Counted from the first letter of the stretch, positions 8,418 to 17,127 are shown. The stretch: DNA of 64,000 nt from Streptomyces sp. NRRL B-24484 (GCF_000717715.1 NZ_JOAI01000018.1:62001-126000), one strand, 5' to 3'. Numbers and translations are program-made. The notes: generated by a model not told the origin, from the sequence alone.

Positions 8418-9500
8418 ATGAGTTCTCAGCAGCCGCAGCACGCGGGCCGGCTCAGGCTGGTCGGTGAGCGCGACGCGGGGCCGGCGTACGGCCGGCCGCG
8501 GCCCACCGGCGAGCGGGCCGCCGTTCCCGCGCCCGCCCGTACGCCCGGGCAGCCGCCCGCACCGGCCCAGACCCCGCCGCCGCCGGCGCCCCAGGCGCCC
8601 GCCGCCGGCGCGCTGGGCTTCGCCGAGGTGCTGAACGCGGCGATCGAGGCCAGCGGGCTCAGCCTCGACCGGATCCGCGCCGCCCTCGCGCACCAGGGCG
8701 TCAGGATCAGTGTCACGACCCTCAGTTACTGGCGCCGCGGCCGCAGCCAGCCCGAACGGGCCGCCTCGCTGCGCGCCGTCCACCTTCTGGAGGAGCTGCT
8801 GACGCTGCGCCGCGGCACCCTCTCCTCGCTGCTCGGGCCGCCCCGCCCGCGCGGCCGCTGGATCGCCCCGACCACCCACGACGCCCTGCGGGTGGAGCAG
8901 GTCTGGCCGGGCGAGCAGGAGATCGCGGAGGTCTTCGAGGAGCTGGACGCCCCGCCCACCGGCGACCTGGAGCGCCTCTCCATCCACGACTCGTACTTCG
9001 TCGACGCCGACCGCCGCGGCCACCTGCTGAGGATGCGCCAGGTGGTGCGGGCCACCGTCGGCGGGGTCGCCCGCTGCGTGGTGGTGCACAAGGCGGACGA
9101 GGGCGCCGTCGGCTGCCCGGAGATCACCTCCGTCCGGCACGCCCGGCTGGGCCGGGTCCGCCGCCGGCCGGAGAGCGGCCTGCTCGTCGCCGAGCTGCTG
9201 CTGGACCGCCCGCTGGCGCTCGGCGACTCCACCGTCTTCGAGTACGAGGTGCAGATCCCCGACACCGGGGCGACCACCGACTACGGCCGCTTCTTCGCCG
9301 TGCCCGTCCGCGAGTACGTGCTCCAGGTGCACTTCGACCCGGCGGCGGTGCCCGTGCACTGCGAGCGCTTCGAGCGCGAGCCGTGCGCCGAGGTCGACCG
9401 CAAGCGCGAGCAGCTGTGGATCGGCGCCTCGGCCAGCGCCCACGTGCTGGCCCCGGACCAGCCCCCGGGCCAGGTCGGCATCCGCTGGCAGTGGGAGTAA
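8418..9500 (+). CDS. Hypothetical protein with N-terminal helix-turn-helix-like segment
   Basis: A 360-aa protein without a named family that I recognise. After a ~65-residue proline/alanine-rich lead, residues ~70-115 (LNAAIEASGLSLDRIRAALAHQG then TTLSYWRRGRSQP) look like an XRE-type helix-turn-helix in which the recognition helix reads a DNA site. The remaining ~240 residues are mixed alpha/beta with no membrane segment; this part may bind a ligand or a partner. The ATG at 8418 is preceded by GGGGGAGG, an excellent ribosome site, so the in-frame start at 8325 is rejected. It is a standalone gene with ~235 bp of upstream non-coding DNA. The DNA-binding role is inference. Confidence 0.75.
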   Translation: MSSQQPQHAGRLRLVGERDAGPAYGRPRPTGERAAVPAPARTPGQPPAPAQTPPPPAPQAPAAGALGFAEVLNAAIEASGLSLDRIRAALAHQGVRISVTTLSYWRRGRSQPERAASLRAVHLLEELLTLRRGTLSSLLGPPRPRGRWIAPTTHDALRVEQVWPGEQEIAEVFEELDAPPTGDLERLSIHDSYFVDADRRGHLLRMRQVVRATVGGVARCVVVHKADEGAVGCPEITSVRHARLGRVRRRPESGLLVAELLLDRPLALGDSTVFEYEVQIPDTGATTDYGRFFAVPVREYVLQVHFDPAAVPVHCERFEREPCAEVDRKREQLWIGASASAHVLAPDQPPGQVGIRWQWE

Positions 9501-9583
9501 CCCGATCATCTAACCATTACACGACCCCATACCGGTTTGCGCCCCGATCTTCTAACCCGTACTGTCCCCAAGTACCGGTTAGA
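9501..9583 (+). promoter_or_regulatory. Promoter of the VOC gene with duplicated dyad operator
   Basis: A -35 TTGCGC (9537-9542) and -10 TACTGT (9560-9565) are 17 bp apart. A dyad of TCTAACCCGTACT (9551-9563) and AGTACCGGTTAGA (9571-9583), 12 of 13 paired, overlaps the -10 and the start point. The same unit occurs about 42 bp upstream in weaker form: CCCGATCATCTAACC (9501-9515) against CCCGATCTTCTAACC (9543-9557), and TACCGGTT at 9530 against 9573. This looks like two tandem repressor sites. The regulator is not encoded next to it. Confidence 0.6.
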
Positions 9584-9619
9584 CGACCGGGCCGTCCCCT
9601 CTTCCGGGAGTGATGCGTC

Positions 9620-10093
9620 GTGTCCACCGCCGCCCTTGCCCCACGCACCCTGCAGACCGGCCACATCGGGCTGAACGTCACCGACCTGACCCGCTCGGTC
9701 GCCTTCTACCGGCACCTGCTCGGCCTCGACGTGGCCGCCGGGAGCGACGAGCCGGGCCGCCGCCACGCGCTGCTCGGCCGCGACGGCGTCCTGGTGCTCA
9801 CCCTCTGGGAGCAGAGCACCGGCAGCTTCTCCCCCGGTGCCCCCGGGCTGCACCACCTCTCCTTCCGGGTGGACTCGGTGGAGGAGGTCCGGGCCGCGGA
9901 GGCCGTCCTCAAGGAGCTCGGCGCCGACTTCGCCCACGAGGGGGTCGTCCCGCACCGCGAGGGCGCCGACTCGGGCGGCATCTTCTTCACCGACCCGGAC
10001 GGCATCCGGCTGGAGGTCTTCACCCCCGCCGGAGTGGCCGAGACCGGCGCCACCGCGCCCGACACCACCGCCCCCACCTGCGGATTCTTCTAG
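9620..10093 (+). CDS. VOC superfamily (glyoxalase/dioxygenase fold) protein
   Basis: A 157-aa single-unit VOC protein made of two beta-alpha-beta-beta-beta modules, starting TGHIGLNVTDLTRSVAFYR and ending with the metal-site-like DPDGIRLEVF. Family members are glyoxalases, ring-cleaving dioxygenases, fosfomycin/bleomycin resistance proteins or isomerases; the substrate here cannot be told. Possible metal ligands include the first-module His in GHIGLNV, the His in LHHLSFRV and the Glu in LEVF. GTG 9620 follows GGGAG. The next gene, a flavin-binding protein, begins 8 bp after the stop, so the two form an operon under the duplicated operator. Co-expression with a flavin protein suggests detoxification or redox chemistry, which is inference. 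Confidence 0.85.
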   Translation: MSTAALAPRTLQTGHIGLNVTDLTRSVAFYRHLLGLDVAAGSDEPGRRHALLGRDGVLVLTLWEQSTGSFSPGAPGLHHLSFRVDSVEEVRAAEAVLKELGADFAHEGVVPHREGADSGGIFFTDPDGIRLEVFTPAGVAETGATAPDTTAPTCGFF

Positions 10094-10101
10094 GAGCCGG
10101 G

Positions 10102-10977
10102 ATGTGGCACGCGGGCGAGCGCGCCGTGCAGCGGCGCACCGGGCAGCAGGAGCGGGCCGAGCACACCGGCCGGTCGATCGGACGCACGATCCCGCCGGTC
10201 GCAGCGCGCTTCCTCACCGAGCGGCGGACGGTCGTGGTCGGCGCCGCCGACCCGGCCGGCCGGATCTGGGCCACCCAGCTGGCCGGTCCGGCGGGCTTCG
10301 TCCGCGCCGACGGCGACCACGCCGTCCTGGTGGCCGCCCGCCCGGTGCCCGGCGACCCGCTCGCCGAGGTGCTGGCCGGGCCGGCCGAGGTCGGCACCAT
10401 CGCCCTGGACGCGGCCGGGCGGCGCCGGATGCGGCTCAACGGCCGCTCCGAGCCGCACGGCCCGGACGGGCTGCGGATCACCGCCGAGCAGGTGTACGCC
10501 AACTGCCCCAAGTACATCCAGCGGCGCAGCCCGCAGGAGCTGCCCGCCGCCGAGCCCACCGCCACCGCGGGCGACCGGCTGTCCCTGCCCCGGCAGCTCG
10601 CCGTCGCCGCGGCCGACACCTTCTTCCTGGCCACCGCCGGCCCGGACGGCCGCGTCGACGCCTCGCACCGCGGTGGCTTCCCGGGCTTCGTCGAGGTGCT
10701 GGGCCCGAACCGGCTGCGCTGGGCCGAGTACGCCGGCAACAGCATGTTCATGAGCCTGGGGAACCTGGAGCTGAACCCCGCCGCCGGTCTGCTGCTGCCC
10801 GACTGGGACACCGGCGACGCCCTGCTGCTCACCGGCCGCGCCGAGGTCGACTGGTCCGACCCGTCCGCCCCGGTCGTCGACTACACCGTCCACCGGACGG
10901 TCGACCTCGCCCACGCCACCGCGCTCACCTGGACACCCCCCGAGTTCTCCCCGGCGCTCCCCCGTCCGTCCCGCTGA
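10102..10977 (+). CDS. Pyridoxamine 5'-phosphate oxidase-like flavin-binding protein
   Basis: A 291-aa member of the PNPOx-like FMN-binding split-barrel family. The N-terminal ~150 residues and the C-terminal ~130 each read as one split barrel (WATQLAGPAGFVRA in the first, TFFLATAGPDGRVDASHRGG in the second). Such proteins bind FMN or F420 and reduce or oxidise small molecules; this longer, two-barrel class is largely uncharacterised. ATG 10102 has a TAGGAG site formed at the stop of the VOC gene, so translation is probably coupled. KYIQRR near the middle is typical of this group. It is the last gene of the two-gene operon; ~120 bp of AT-richer DNA follow before the next gene. Confidence 0.8.
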   Translation: MWHAGERAVQRRTGQQERAEHTGRSIGRTIPPVAARFLTERRTVVVGAADPAGRIWATQLAGPAGFVRADGDHAVLVAARPVPGDPLAEVLAGPAEVGTIALDAAGRRRMRLNGRSEPHGPDGLRITAEQVYANCPKYIQRRSPQELPAAEPTATAGDRLSLPRQLAVAAADTFFLATAGPDGRVDASHRGGFPGFVEVLGPNRLRWAEYAGNSMFMSLGNLELNPAAGLLLPDWDTGDALLLTGRAEVDWSDPSAPVVDYTVHRTVDLAHATALTWTPPEFSPALPRPSR

Positions 10978-11097
10978 CCGGTCGTCGCCACCCCTATCGC
11001 TTCACCAATTTGTCATATTTTGTTACCTATCAGGTGATATTCCGTCGGCTGACGGTGGAACACATCCCTCTCCTGCATCCGGAGAAAGGGACCCACC

Positions 11098-12453
11098 ATG
11101 CTGATGGAGTTCACCGAGGTCGAGCCGGACGGCGGCTGCGGCTGCCCCGGCTGCGGCGCCCGCAGCCTCGCGCGGCGGCACGCCGCCCGCCCCCCGGCCA
11201 CCGGCCCGGCCGCCCGGGGCGCCCGCCGGGCCGCCGTCCTGGTCGCAGCGGTCGGCACCGCCCTCGGCGGCGCCACCAGCGCCATAGCCGCCGTCCCGCG
11301 GGCGGCCGCCGCGGACACCCCGGCCCCGACCCCGGTCTCCCCCCAGGGCGAGGTGGCCGGCCCCTTCGGGGGCGAGGGCGAACAGCCCCGCACCCTGCTC
11401 CGCGCCACCACCCGCGAGGAGGTCATCGCCCGCGCCCAGGTGTGGGTGGACAAGAAGGTGCCGTACTCGATGAGCCGGTACTGGTCGGACGGCTACCGCC
11501 AGGACTGCTCCGGCTTCATCTCGATGGCCTGGGGCCTGGGCAGCAGCCAGACCACCTGGACGCTGCCCAACTTCGCCGACCGGATCGCCAAGGACGACCT
11601 GCAGCCGGGCGACGCGCTGATCTACAACGACTCCGCCAACCCGCAGGGCGGCTCGCACGCCGTGCTCTTCGGCGGCTGGACGGACTCCTCGCACACCCGC
11701 TACACGGCCTACGAGCAGACCAGCCCGAACACGATCAGGCGCAGCACCCCGTACGCGTACTGGAGCCACTCCGGTTCCTACCTGCCGTACCGCTACCGGG
11801 GCCTCGCCCCCGCGGCGGACGGGGCGGCCTTCCCCGGGGCTGTGTGGTTCGGCACCGGCCAGACCAACCAGTACGTGAAGCGGCTGGGCGAGCTGCTGGT
11901 GCAGCGCGGCGGCGGGCGGTTCTACACCGAGGGCCCGGACGCGACCTGGAGCGAGGCGGACCGCCGGGCGACCCAGGCGTTCCAGCTGGCGCAGGGCTGG
12001 ACGGGCACCGAGGCGGACGGCGTCCCGGGCAAGGACACCTGGGCGACGCTGGTCGCCGGCCGGGGCCGGGACATCCCGCCGGAGGCTCCGCAGCCGGTGC
12101 CGCCGACCGTCCCGACGGTTCCGACGCTGCCCCCGGTGCCGACCGTTCCGACGGTGCCCACCCTGCCGACGGTGCCGACCCTGCCCCCGGTGCCGCGGGT
12201 CCCGGGGACGCCGGCGCCCGCCTTCCCCGGGGTGGACGCCTTCGGTCCGGGCCGGGTGAACGCCGCCGTGCAGCTGCTCGGCGAGCAGCTCGTCCGCACG
12301 GGCTTCGGCGGCTTCTACCGCGTCGGCCCGGGCCCGGAGTGGACGGAGAGCGACCGGCGCAACGTCGAGGCGTTCCAGCTGGCGCAGGGCTGGACGGGCT
12401 CCGAGGCGGACGGCTACCCCGGTCCGCACACCTGGCGGCTGCTGTTCGGCTGA
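11098..12453 (+). CDS. Secreted NlpC/P60-like peptidase with two peptidoglycan-binding modules
   Basis: A 451-aa wall protein. It opens with an unusual cysteine-rich lead, GGCGCPGCGARS (residues 14-25), then a basic stretch and a hydrophobic export segment (residues ~43-65). Residues ~95-235 are NlpC/P60-like, with predicted nucleophile Cys137 in QDCSGFIS and His187 in GSHAVLFGG, as expected for enzymes cutting peptide stems of peptidoglycan. Two near-duplicate binding modules (around residues 262-320 and 385-450, both with AFQLAQGWTG then EADG) flank a PTVPTVP-type low-complexity linker. ATG 11098 follows GGAGAAAGGG. About 120 bp of AT-rich upstream DNA precede it. Likely role is cell-wall remodelling outside the membrane. 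Confidence 0.85.
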   Translation: MLMEFTEVEPDGGCGCPGCGARSLARRHAARPPATGPAARGARRAAVLVAAVGTALGGATSAIAAVPRAAAADTPAPTPVSPQGEVAGPFGGEGEQPRTLLRATTREEVIARAQVWVDKKVPYSMSRYWSDGYRQDCSGFISMAWGLGSSQTTWTLPNFADRIAKDDLQPGDALIYNDSANPQGGSHAVLFGGWTDSSHTRYTAYEQTSPNTIRRSTPYAYWSHSGSYLPYRYRGLAPAADGAAFPGAVWFGTGQTNQYVKRLGELLVQRGGGRFYTEGPDATWSEADRRATQAFQLAQGWTGTEADGVPGKDTWATLVAGRGRDIPPEAPQPVPPTVPTVPTLPPVPTVPTVPTLPTVPTLPPVPRVPGTPAPAFPGVDAFGPGRVNAAVQLLGEQLVRTGFGGFYRVGPGPEWTESDRRNVEAFQLAQGWTGSEADGYPGPHTWRLLFG

Positions 12454-12475
12454 GCGGTGCCCGGCCCGGCCGTGG

Positions 12476-13150
12476 TCAGGGGCGGCCGACGCCCGCGCCG
12501 TGCACCCGCACCCAGGCGTGCATGGCGATGGCGGCGGCCGCCCCGGCGTTGATCGACCTGGTGGAGCCGAACTGCGCGATCGAGCAGACCGCGGTCGAGT
12601 GCTCCCAGGCCTCCGGGGTCAGCCCGGGGCCCTCCTGCCCGAAGAGCAGCACGCAGCGCTCGGGCAGCTCGTAGGTCTCCAGCGGGACGGCACCGGGCAG
12701 GTTGTCGATGCCGATCAGCGGCAGTCCCTCGGCCGCGGCGAAGGCGGCCAGCGAGGCGACCGACTCGTGGTGGCGGACGTGCTGGTAGCGGTCGGTGACC
12801 ATGGCGCCGCGCCGGTTCCAGCGGCGACGGCCGACGATGTGCACCCGCTCGGCCAGGAAGGCGTTGGCGGTGCGCACCACCGAGCCGATGTTGAAGTCGT
12901 GCTGCCAGTTCTCGACGGCCACGTGGAAGCCGTGCCGGCGGGTGTCGAGGTCGGCGACGATCGCCTCGCGGGTCCAGTACCGGTAGCGGTCCACCACGTT
13001 GCGGCGGTCGCCGCCGGCCAGCAGCTCGTGGTCCCAGTGGTCGCCCCGGGGCCACGGCCCGGGGTGCGGACCGACGCCGATCTCGCGGTCGTCGGGCACG
13101 AAGGCGTCGTCGTACTGCTCGCCCTCGTGGGGCACTCCGGTGTCGCTCAC
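12476..13150 (-). CDS. SpoU-family (TrmH-like) RNA 2'-O-methyltransferase
   Basis: A 224-aa SPOUT methyltransferase of the TrmH/SpoU group, which methylates a ribose 2'-OH in tRNA or rRNA with S-adenosylmethionine. All three conserved motifs are present: NIGSVVRTANAF, LLFGQEGPGL and SINAGAAAAIAMHAW, the last forming the trefoil knot cofactor pocket. The target nucleotide cannot be decided from sequence. The GTG at 13150 overlaps the stop of the upstream FUSC gene by four bases (GTGA), so translation is coupled and this is the last gene of a four-gene minus-strand operon. An open frame continues upstream inside the FUSC gene but is not real coding sequence. Confidence 0.88.
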   Translation of the reverse strand: MSDTGVPHEGEQYDDAFVPDDREIGVGPHPGPWPRGDHWDHELLAGGDRRNVVDRYRYWTREAIVADLDTRRHGFHVAVENWQHDFNIGSVVRTANAFLAERVHIVGRRRWNRRGAMVTDRYQHVRHHESVASLAAFAAAEGLPLIGIDNLPGAVPLETYELPERCVLLFGQEGPGLTPEAWEHSTAVCSIAQFGSTRSINAGAAAAIAMHAWVRVHGAGVGRP

Positions 13151-15261
13151 GCCCCCGAGCGTACGCGGCGCGGCCGGACGGCCCGCTCCAGGTCGTCGAG
13201 CGCCTGCAGCATCAGCTTGGCGCCGGCCCGGGCGACCACCGTGCGGTCCTCGTGCCCGGGCACGGCGTCCCCGACCGGGTACCCGTCCCAGCGGGCGTAG
13301 GCCTCGCGCAGCCCGGAGAAGTCCAGCGGCTCGCCGATCAGCACCCCGGCGGCGGCGATCGCCGTCGCGTACCGGAGCTCCTCGGCGAAGTCCGCGGCGC
13401 CGGCGACGGGCGGGCTGTCCCCGTGCGGCAGGTGGGCCTCCATCAGGACGGCGCTGCGGGCCAGGAGTCCGATCGCGGTGCGCGCCCGGTCGAGCTGCTT
13501 GCGACTGATCTCGGGCAGCCGGTCGGCGTGCTTGACCGGCTCGGCGTCGGCCCGTTCGAGCGCCTCCACCAGCTCGGCGCGGGCCTCGCGGGAGTCGAGC
13601 AGCGCGTCCCGCACACCGCGGTCGTCGCGGCCCGCCGGGTCGCCGTACGCCCCGAGCACGGCCGCCCCGTAGCGGCCGGCCGCGGCGAGCCACTCGGCGA
13701 GCCGCTCCGCGAGCCGCGCGGTCTGCCAGGTCGGGAAGAGCGCGTACGCGCCGAGCGCGATGGCGCCGCCGAGCAGGGTGAGCAGCACCCGCTCCAGGGC
13801 GGTCTCCAGCGGGTTCCCGGCCTGCAGGCCCAGCAGGAACACCACGTACGAGGAGACGCAGGCGGTGGTGAACGCGTAGCCGGTGCGGATGGTGAGGTAG
13901 GCGCCGCCGATGCAGACCACGGCGAGGGCGGCGGAGAGGTACGGCCCCGGGTCCAGCAGCTGCACGACGCCCGTGGTGACGGCCACCCCGACGACCGTGC
14001 CGGCCAGCCGGGCCACGCCGCGGCTGAAGGTCTGCGCGAAGTCGGGCCGCATCACCATGGCGGCGGTCAGCGGCGCCCAGTAGCTGTGGTGCAGGCCCGT
14101 CGGCCGGGCGGCCAGGTAGGAGAGGGTGACCACCGCGGACATCCGGACGGCGTGCTGGAAGACCGCGGAGCGCGGCTGCAACTGGCGCCGGACGGTCTGC
14201 AGGGCGACCGGCACGATCTTCAGCAGCGGCGGGCGGCGCAGCTGCGGTCCGGTCGCCGGCACGACGGTGCGGTCCTGCCGGTCGAGGGCGCCCGTCGCCT
14301 TGGAGAGCTGGGTGGCGAGCCGTTTGGCGGCGCGGCGGGCGGCGCCGGTCAGTTCGGGGCTCTGGGCCGCCTCGGCAAGGGTGAGCGCGGGGGTGGTGGT
14401 CGGCGGCCGGACGGCCTCCCCGGCCCGGACGGCGGCGGCGATGGCGTCCAGCAGCTCGGCCGCGGCGGCGAGGATCTCGCGGGTCAGGTCGCGCCCGGGG
14501 CCCTCGGCGGGGGCGCCGACCGCCGGGTCGGCGAGGGCCGCGAGGGCGGGCCGGATGTGCTCGGCGACCGACCGGAGGCCGCGCATCTCGGGCGGCCGGT
14601 GCCGGGCCTGCCAGCCCGTCAGGGCGCCGGCCCGGCGGGCGGTCATGAACGGTTCCGGGTCGACGCCGGCGGCCGGGTCGTGGCGCAGCCGGCGGGCGTA
14701 GTCGCCGAGTTCGGCGTAGGTGTCGGCGAGGGCGTCGCGGTGGCCCCGCCAGCGGTCGACCGGCCAGAGGAGGGCGACCAGCGCCTGGACGGCCCCGCCG
14801 AGGGCGCAGAGCAGGCCGTGGCCGAGGGCGCTGGGCAGGCTGACGGGCAGTTGGACGACGACCAGCATCACGGAGATCGTGGTGGCGGCGACCGTGCCGC
14901 CGGTCGGTCCGACCGCCCAGATCATCCCGGCGCCGAACGCCCAGACGGCGAGCAGCACCGGGAAGAGGCCGGGCACGCCGACGGCGGCGTAGCCGAGGAA
15001 GGTACTGATGCCGAGGCCGAGGCCGGCGCCGACGGCGATCGAGGCGCGCGGGCGGAAGGTCCGCTGGAAGGTCGCGGTGCCGGCGATGTATCCGCCCATC
15101 GCGGCCGAGGTCGCCGGACCGGTGCCCGCGACCGCCAGCACCGGGAAGAGCACCAGGCCCACGGCGAGTGCGCCGCGCACGGCCCGCCGCGGGTCGGAGA
15201 GCTCCCGGGCCGGGACGAGTCCGGCCTTCGCAGTCTCCCGAAGTGCGACAGACCAGGGCAT
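13147..15261 (-). CDS. FUSC family membrane protein (aromatic acid exporter-like)
   Basis: A 704-aa FUSC protein with the usual duplicated layout: about six membrane helices in residues ~25-165, a ~200-residue cytoplasmic region, a second helix block at residues ~375-500, then a cytoplasmic tail. Relatives include the E. coli AaeB aromatic carboxylate efflux pump and YccS; transport of aromatic acids or lipids is plausible but unproven. ATG 15261 has no strong ribosome site and lies 10 bp after the HTTM gene stop, pointing to read-through translation from that gene. Its stop codon overlaps the SpoU methyltransferase start. Confidence 0.85.
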   Translation of the reverse strand: MPWSVALRETAKAGLVPARELSDPRRAVRGALAVGLVLFPVLAVAGTGPATSAAMGGYIAGTATFQRTFRPRASIAVGAGLGLGISTFLGYAAVGVPGLFPVLLAVWAFGAGMIWAVGPTGGTVAATTISVMLVVVQLPVSLPSALGHGLLCALGGAVQALVALLWPVDRWRGHRDALADTYAELGDYARRLRHDPAAGVDPEPFMTARRAGALTGWQARHRPPEMRGLRSVAEHIRPALAALADPAVGAPAEGPGRDLTREILAAAAELLDAIAAAVRAGEAVRPPTTTPALTLAEAAQSPELTGAARRAAKRLATQLSKATGALDRQDRTVVPATGPQLRRPPLLKIVPVALQTVRRQLQPRSAVFQHAVRMSAVVTLSYLAARPTGLHHSYWAPLTAAMVMRPDFAQTFSRGVARLAGTVVGVAVTTGVVQLLDPGPYLSAALAVVCIGGAYLTIRTGYAFTTACVSSYVVFLLGLQAGNPLETALERVLLTLLGGAIALGAYALFPTWQTARLAERLAEWLAAAGRYGAAVLGAYGDPAGRDDRGVRDALLDSREARAELVEALERADAEPVKHADRLPEISRKQLDRARTAIGLLARSAVLMEAHLPHGDSPPVAGAADFAEELRYATAIAAAGVLIGEPLDFSGLREAYARWDGYPVGDAVPGHEDRTVVARAGAKLMLQALDDLERAVRPRRVRSGA

Positions 15262-15271
15262 GTCGGGCAGT

Positions 15272-16324
15272 CTAGGGCGAAGGCGGGCGCGCCGCCGGGA
15301 GGCGTACGGCCTCCCGGAGCCGGCCGGCGGCCGGACGGCACAGGGCGCCCAGCCGCACCAGGAAGGCGGTCGGCAGGAAGACCAGGTCGGCGGCGATCAT
15401 CGCCAGCGAGAAGAACGGCAGTCCGAGGACGACCGCGATCGCGCTGTGCTCGGCGATCATGAGGGCCAGCAGCACGTTCTTGAGGCGCCGGTCGGCGAGC
15501 GTGAACGGGAAGGCCACCTGCAGGATCACGGTGCCGTAGCTGAGCACGAAGGTGACGACCAGGCTGGAGCCGAGCAGCGCGGACAGCTCCGGCCAGGGGC
15601 TGAAGTAGTCGAGGTGCAGCGGGTAGTGCAGGGCGGTGCCGTCCTGCCAGCGGGAGCCCTGCACCTTGTACCAGCCGGCCGTGGAGTAGATCAGCACCAC
15701 CTGTGCGGCGATGATCGCCATCCCGCAGTTGTGCAGCATGGTGACGAGGGCGTCGCGGACGGCCCGCAGCTCCCCCGCGGGGGCGGCCGGCGCCTCCCGG
15801 CGGGCCCGGCGCCGGGCATCGAGCGACCAGACCAGGCCGGAGCGGACGAGCAGTAGGTACATCGCCATCAGGTGCACGACGTTGTCGCCGCCGTCGCCGA
15901 CCAGCACGTTGCGGTTCTGCAGGGAGAGCACGGTGACGGCGAAGAGCACGGCGCTCGCCCGGGTCCGCCAGCCGAGCACCATCAGCACGGCGGCGAGGAT
16001 CCCCAGGTGGTAGACGGTCTCGAACCAGAGCCGGCCGTCCGACCAGGAGAGCACGGTGAAGGCGTGGGTCGCGGAGAGCAGCCGGTCGGAGAGGTCGGCG
16101 GACCACGGCGAGCGGTCGCCGTACAGCACCCTGCGGTTCGGCCACTCGCGGAGCAGGAAGCCGAGCCAGGCGAGGCCGAAGCCGATCCGGACCACCGCCG
16201 CCTGGTGGCGGCCGAGGACGGTGCCGGTGAAGGCGTCGAACAGCCGCTCGAAGCGGGTGGGCGGCGGCGCCGCGGCCGGCGCGGGGCCGGCGTCCGCGGC
16301 GGGTTCGGTGGCCGTTCCGCTCAC
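15272..16324 (-). CDS. HTTM domain membrane protein
   Basis: A 350-aa polytopic protein of the HTTM (horizontally transferred transmembrane) family related to the membrane part of vitamin K-dependent gamma-carboxylase. Recognisable blocks are VVRIGFGLAWLGFLLREWPNR, the pair GDGGDNVVHLMAMYLL, and WYKVQGSRWQDGTALHYPLH. It has about eight membrane segments after a ~40-residue alanine/proline lead. Catalytic lysine chemistry of the carboxylase is not established for bacterial members. GTG 16324 was chosen because it overlaps the DUF5819 stop by four bases (GTGA), giving coupled translation. HTTM and DUF5819 genes often sit together in actinomycetes and may act as a membrane pair (inference). Confidence 0.85.
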   Translation of the reverse strand: MSGTATEPAADAGPAPAAAPPPTRFERLFDAFTGTVLGRHQAAVVRIGFGLAWLGFLLREWPNRRVLYGDRSPWSADLSDRLLSATHAFTVLSWSDGRLWFETVYHLGILAAVLMVLGWRTRASAVLFAVTVLSLQNRNVLVGDGGDNVVHLMAMYLLLVRSGLVWSLDARRRARREAPAAPAGELRAVRDALVTMLHNCGMAIIAAQVVLIYSTAGWYKVQGSRWQDGTALHYPLHLDYFSPWPELSALLGSSLVVTFVLSYGTVILQVAFPFTLADRRLKNVLLALMIAEHSAIAVVLGLPFFSLAMIAADLVFLPTAFLVRLGALCRPAAGRLREAVRLPAARPPSP

Positions 16325-16950
16325 AGCAGCCCCCGGTAGTCGTCCTCGTCCACCGGCCACCAGGGCAGTTCCTTGTACGGGGTGGACTCGCCGGGCTCCT
16401 CGGTGCTCCAGGCGGGCGGCGGGACGGCCTTCGCCGCCGAGCGGAACTGGATCTGCAGGATCCGCTCGCCGCCGGCGGTGCGGCCGAACCGCTGCAGGGC
16501 AATCCGCTTGAGGTACTCCTCGGCGAGCTTGCCGCGCTGCCCCGGCACCGCGCCGTCCTCCGCGGGGTGGGTGGACTCGTAGAAGTCCCAGGCGCGGCGC
16601 AGCATGTTCTGGTCGACGTGGCTCGGCGCCGGGTTGTGGCGTATCGCGGCGGCGTCCCGGGCGGTGAGGCCCGTCCAGTCGCGGGTGTGCACCTGGCCGT
16701 CGTCGGCGATGGTCTGCACCCGGGCGTCGACGGTGATGTTCTGCTGCAGCGGGTTGGGCGCGAAGAGCTTCCAGTTCTGCTCGAACTCGGGGTAGACGAG
16801 CCCGTCCAGCTGCTGCCGGTACTCCTGGGAGAGCGCGTTGGGCGGGGCGTTGTGCAGGAACAGCGCCCCGAGCAGGATCGCCGTCCCGCCGAGCATGCCC
16901 GCGCCGGAGAGGCAGAGCACGGTGAGGGCGGGGGTGGACCAGGTGCGCAC
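16321..16950 (-). CDS. DUF5819 family protein
   Basis: A 209-aa protein with one N-terminal membrane helix (residues ~8-32) and an extracytoplasmic domain. Features include FEQNWKLFAPNPLQQNI, a W-x-L-F-A-P-N-P signature typical of this family, and an acidic C-terminus ending DYRGLL. Function is unknown. It is the first gene of the four-gene operon; GTG 16950 is preceded by GGGGAGGA at a good distance. The partner HTTM gene follows with a four-base overlap, so the two products are likely made in equal amounts. Confidence 0.85.
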   Translation of the reverse strand: MRTWSTPALTVLCLSGAGMLGGTAILLGALFLHNAPPNALSQEYRQQLDGLVYPEFEQNWKLFAPNPLQQNITVDARVQTIADDGQVHTRDWTGLTARDAAAIRHNPAPSHVDQNMLRRAWDFYESTHPAEDGAVPGQRGKLAEEYLKRIALQRFGRTAGGERILQIQFRSAAKAVPPPAWSTEEPGESTPYKELPWWPVDEDDYRGLL

Positions 16951-17127
16951 GCGGTGTCCTCCCCTACGGCTGCTGCGGCACGGTTCGCCCGGTCATCCTG
17001 CCGTACCGGCGGGCCGGGGGACAGGCCCGGCGGACGACCCGGGCGCGCACGGCGGCACGGCGGTGCCGCAACGGCCGAGGGCCCGCCGGAGCGGGCCCCC
17101 GTGCCGGGCGGGCGGCCGGCGGTGCGG

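Noticed and set aside
10978..11097. Possible ydaO/c-di-AMP riboswitch before the NlpC/P60 gene
   Set aside because: Such switches often precede wall hydrolases in Streptomyces, but the 120-bp gap is short and I could not find the conserved ydaO helices.
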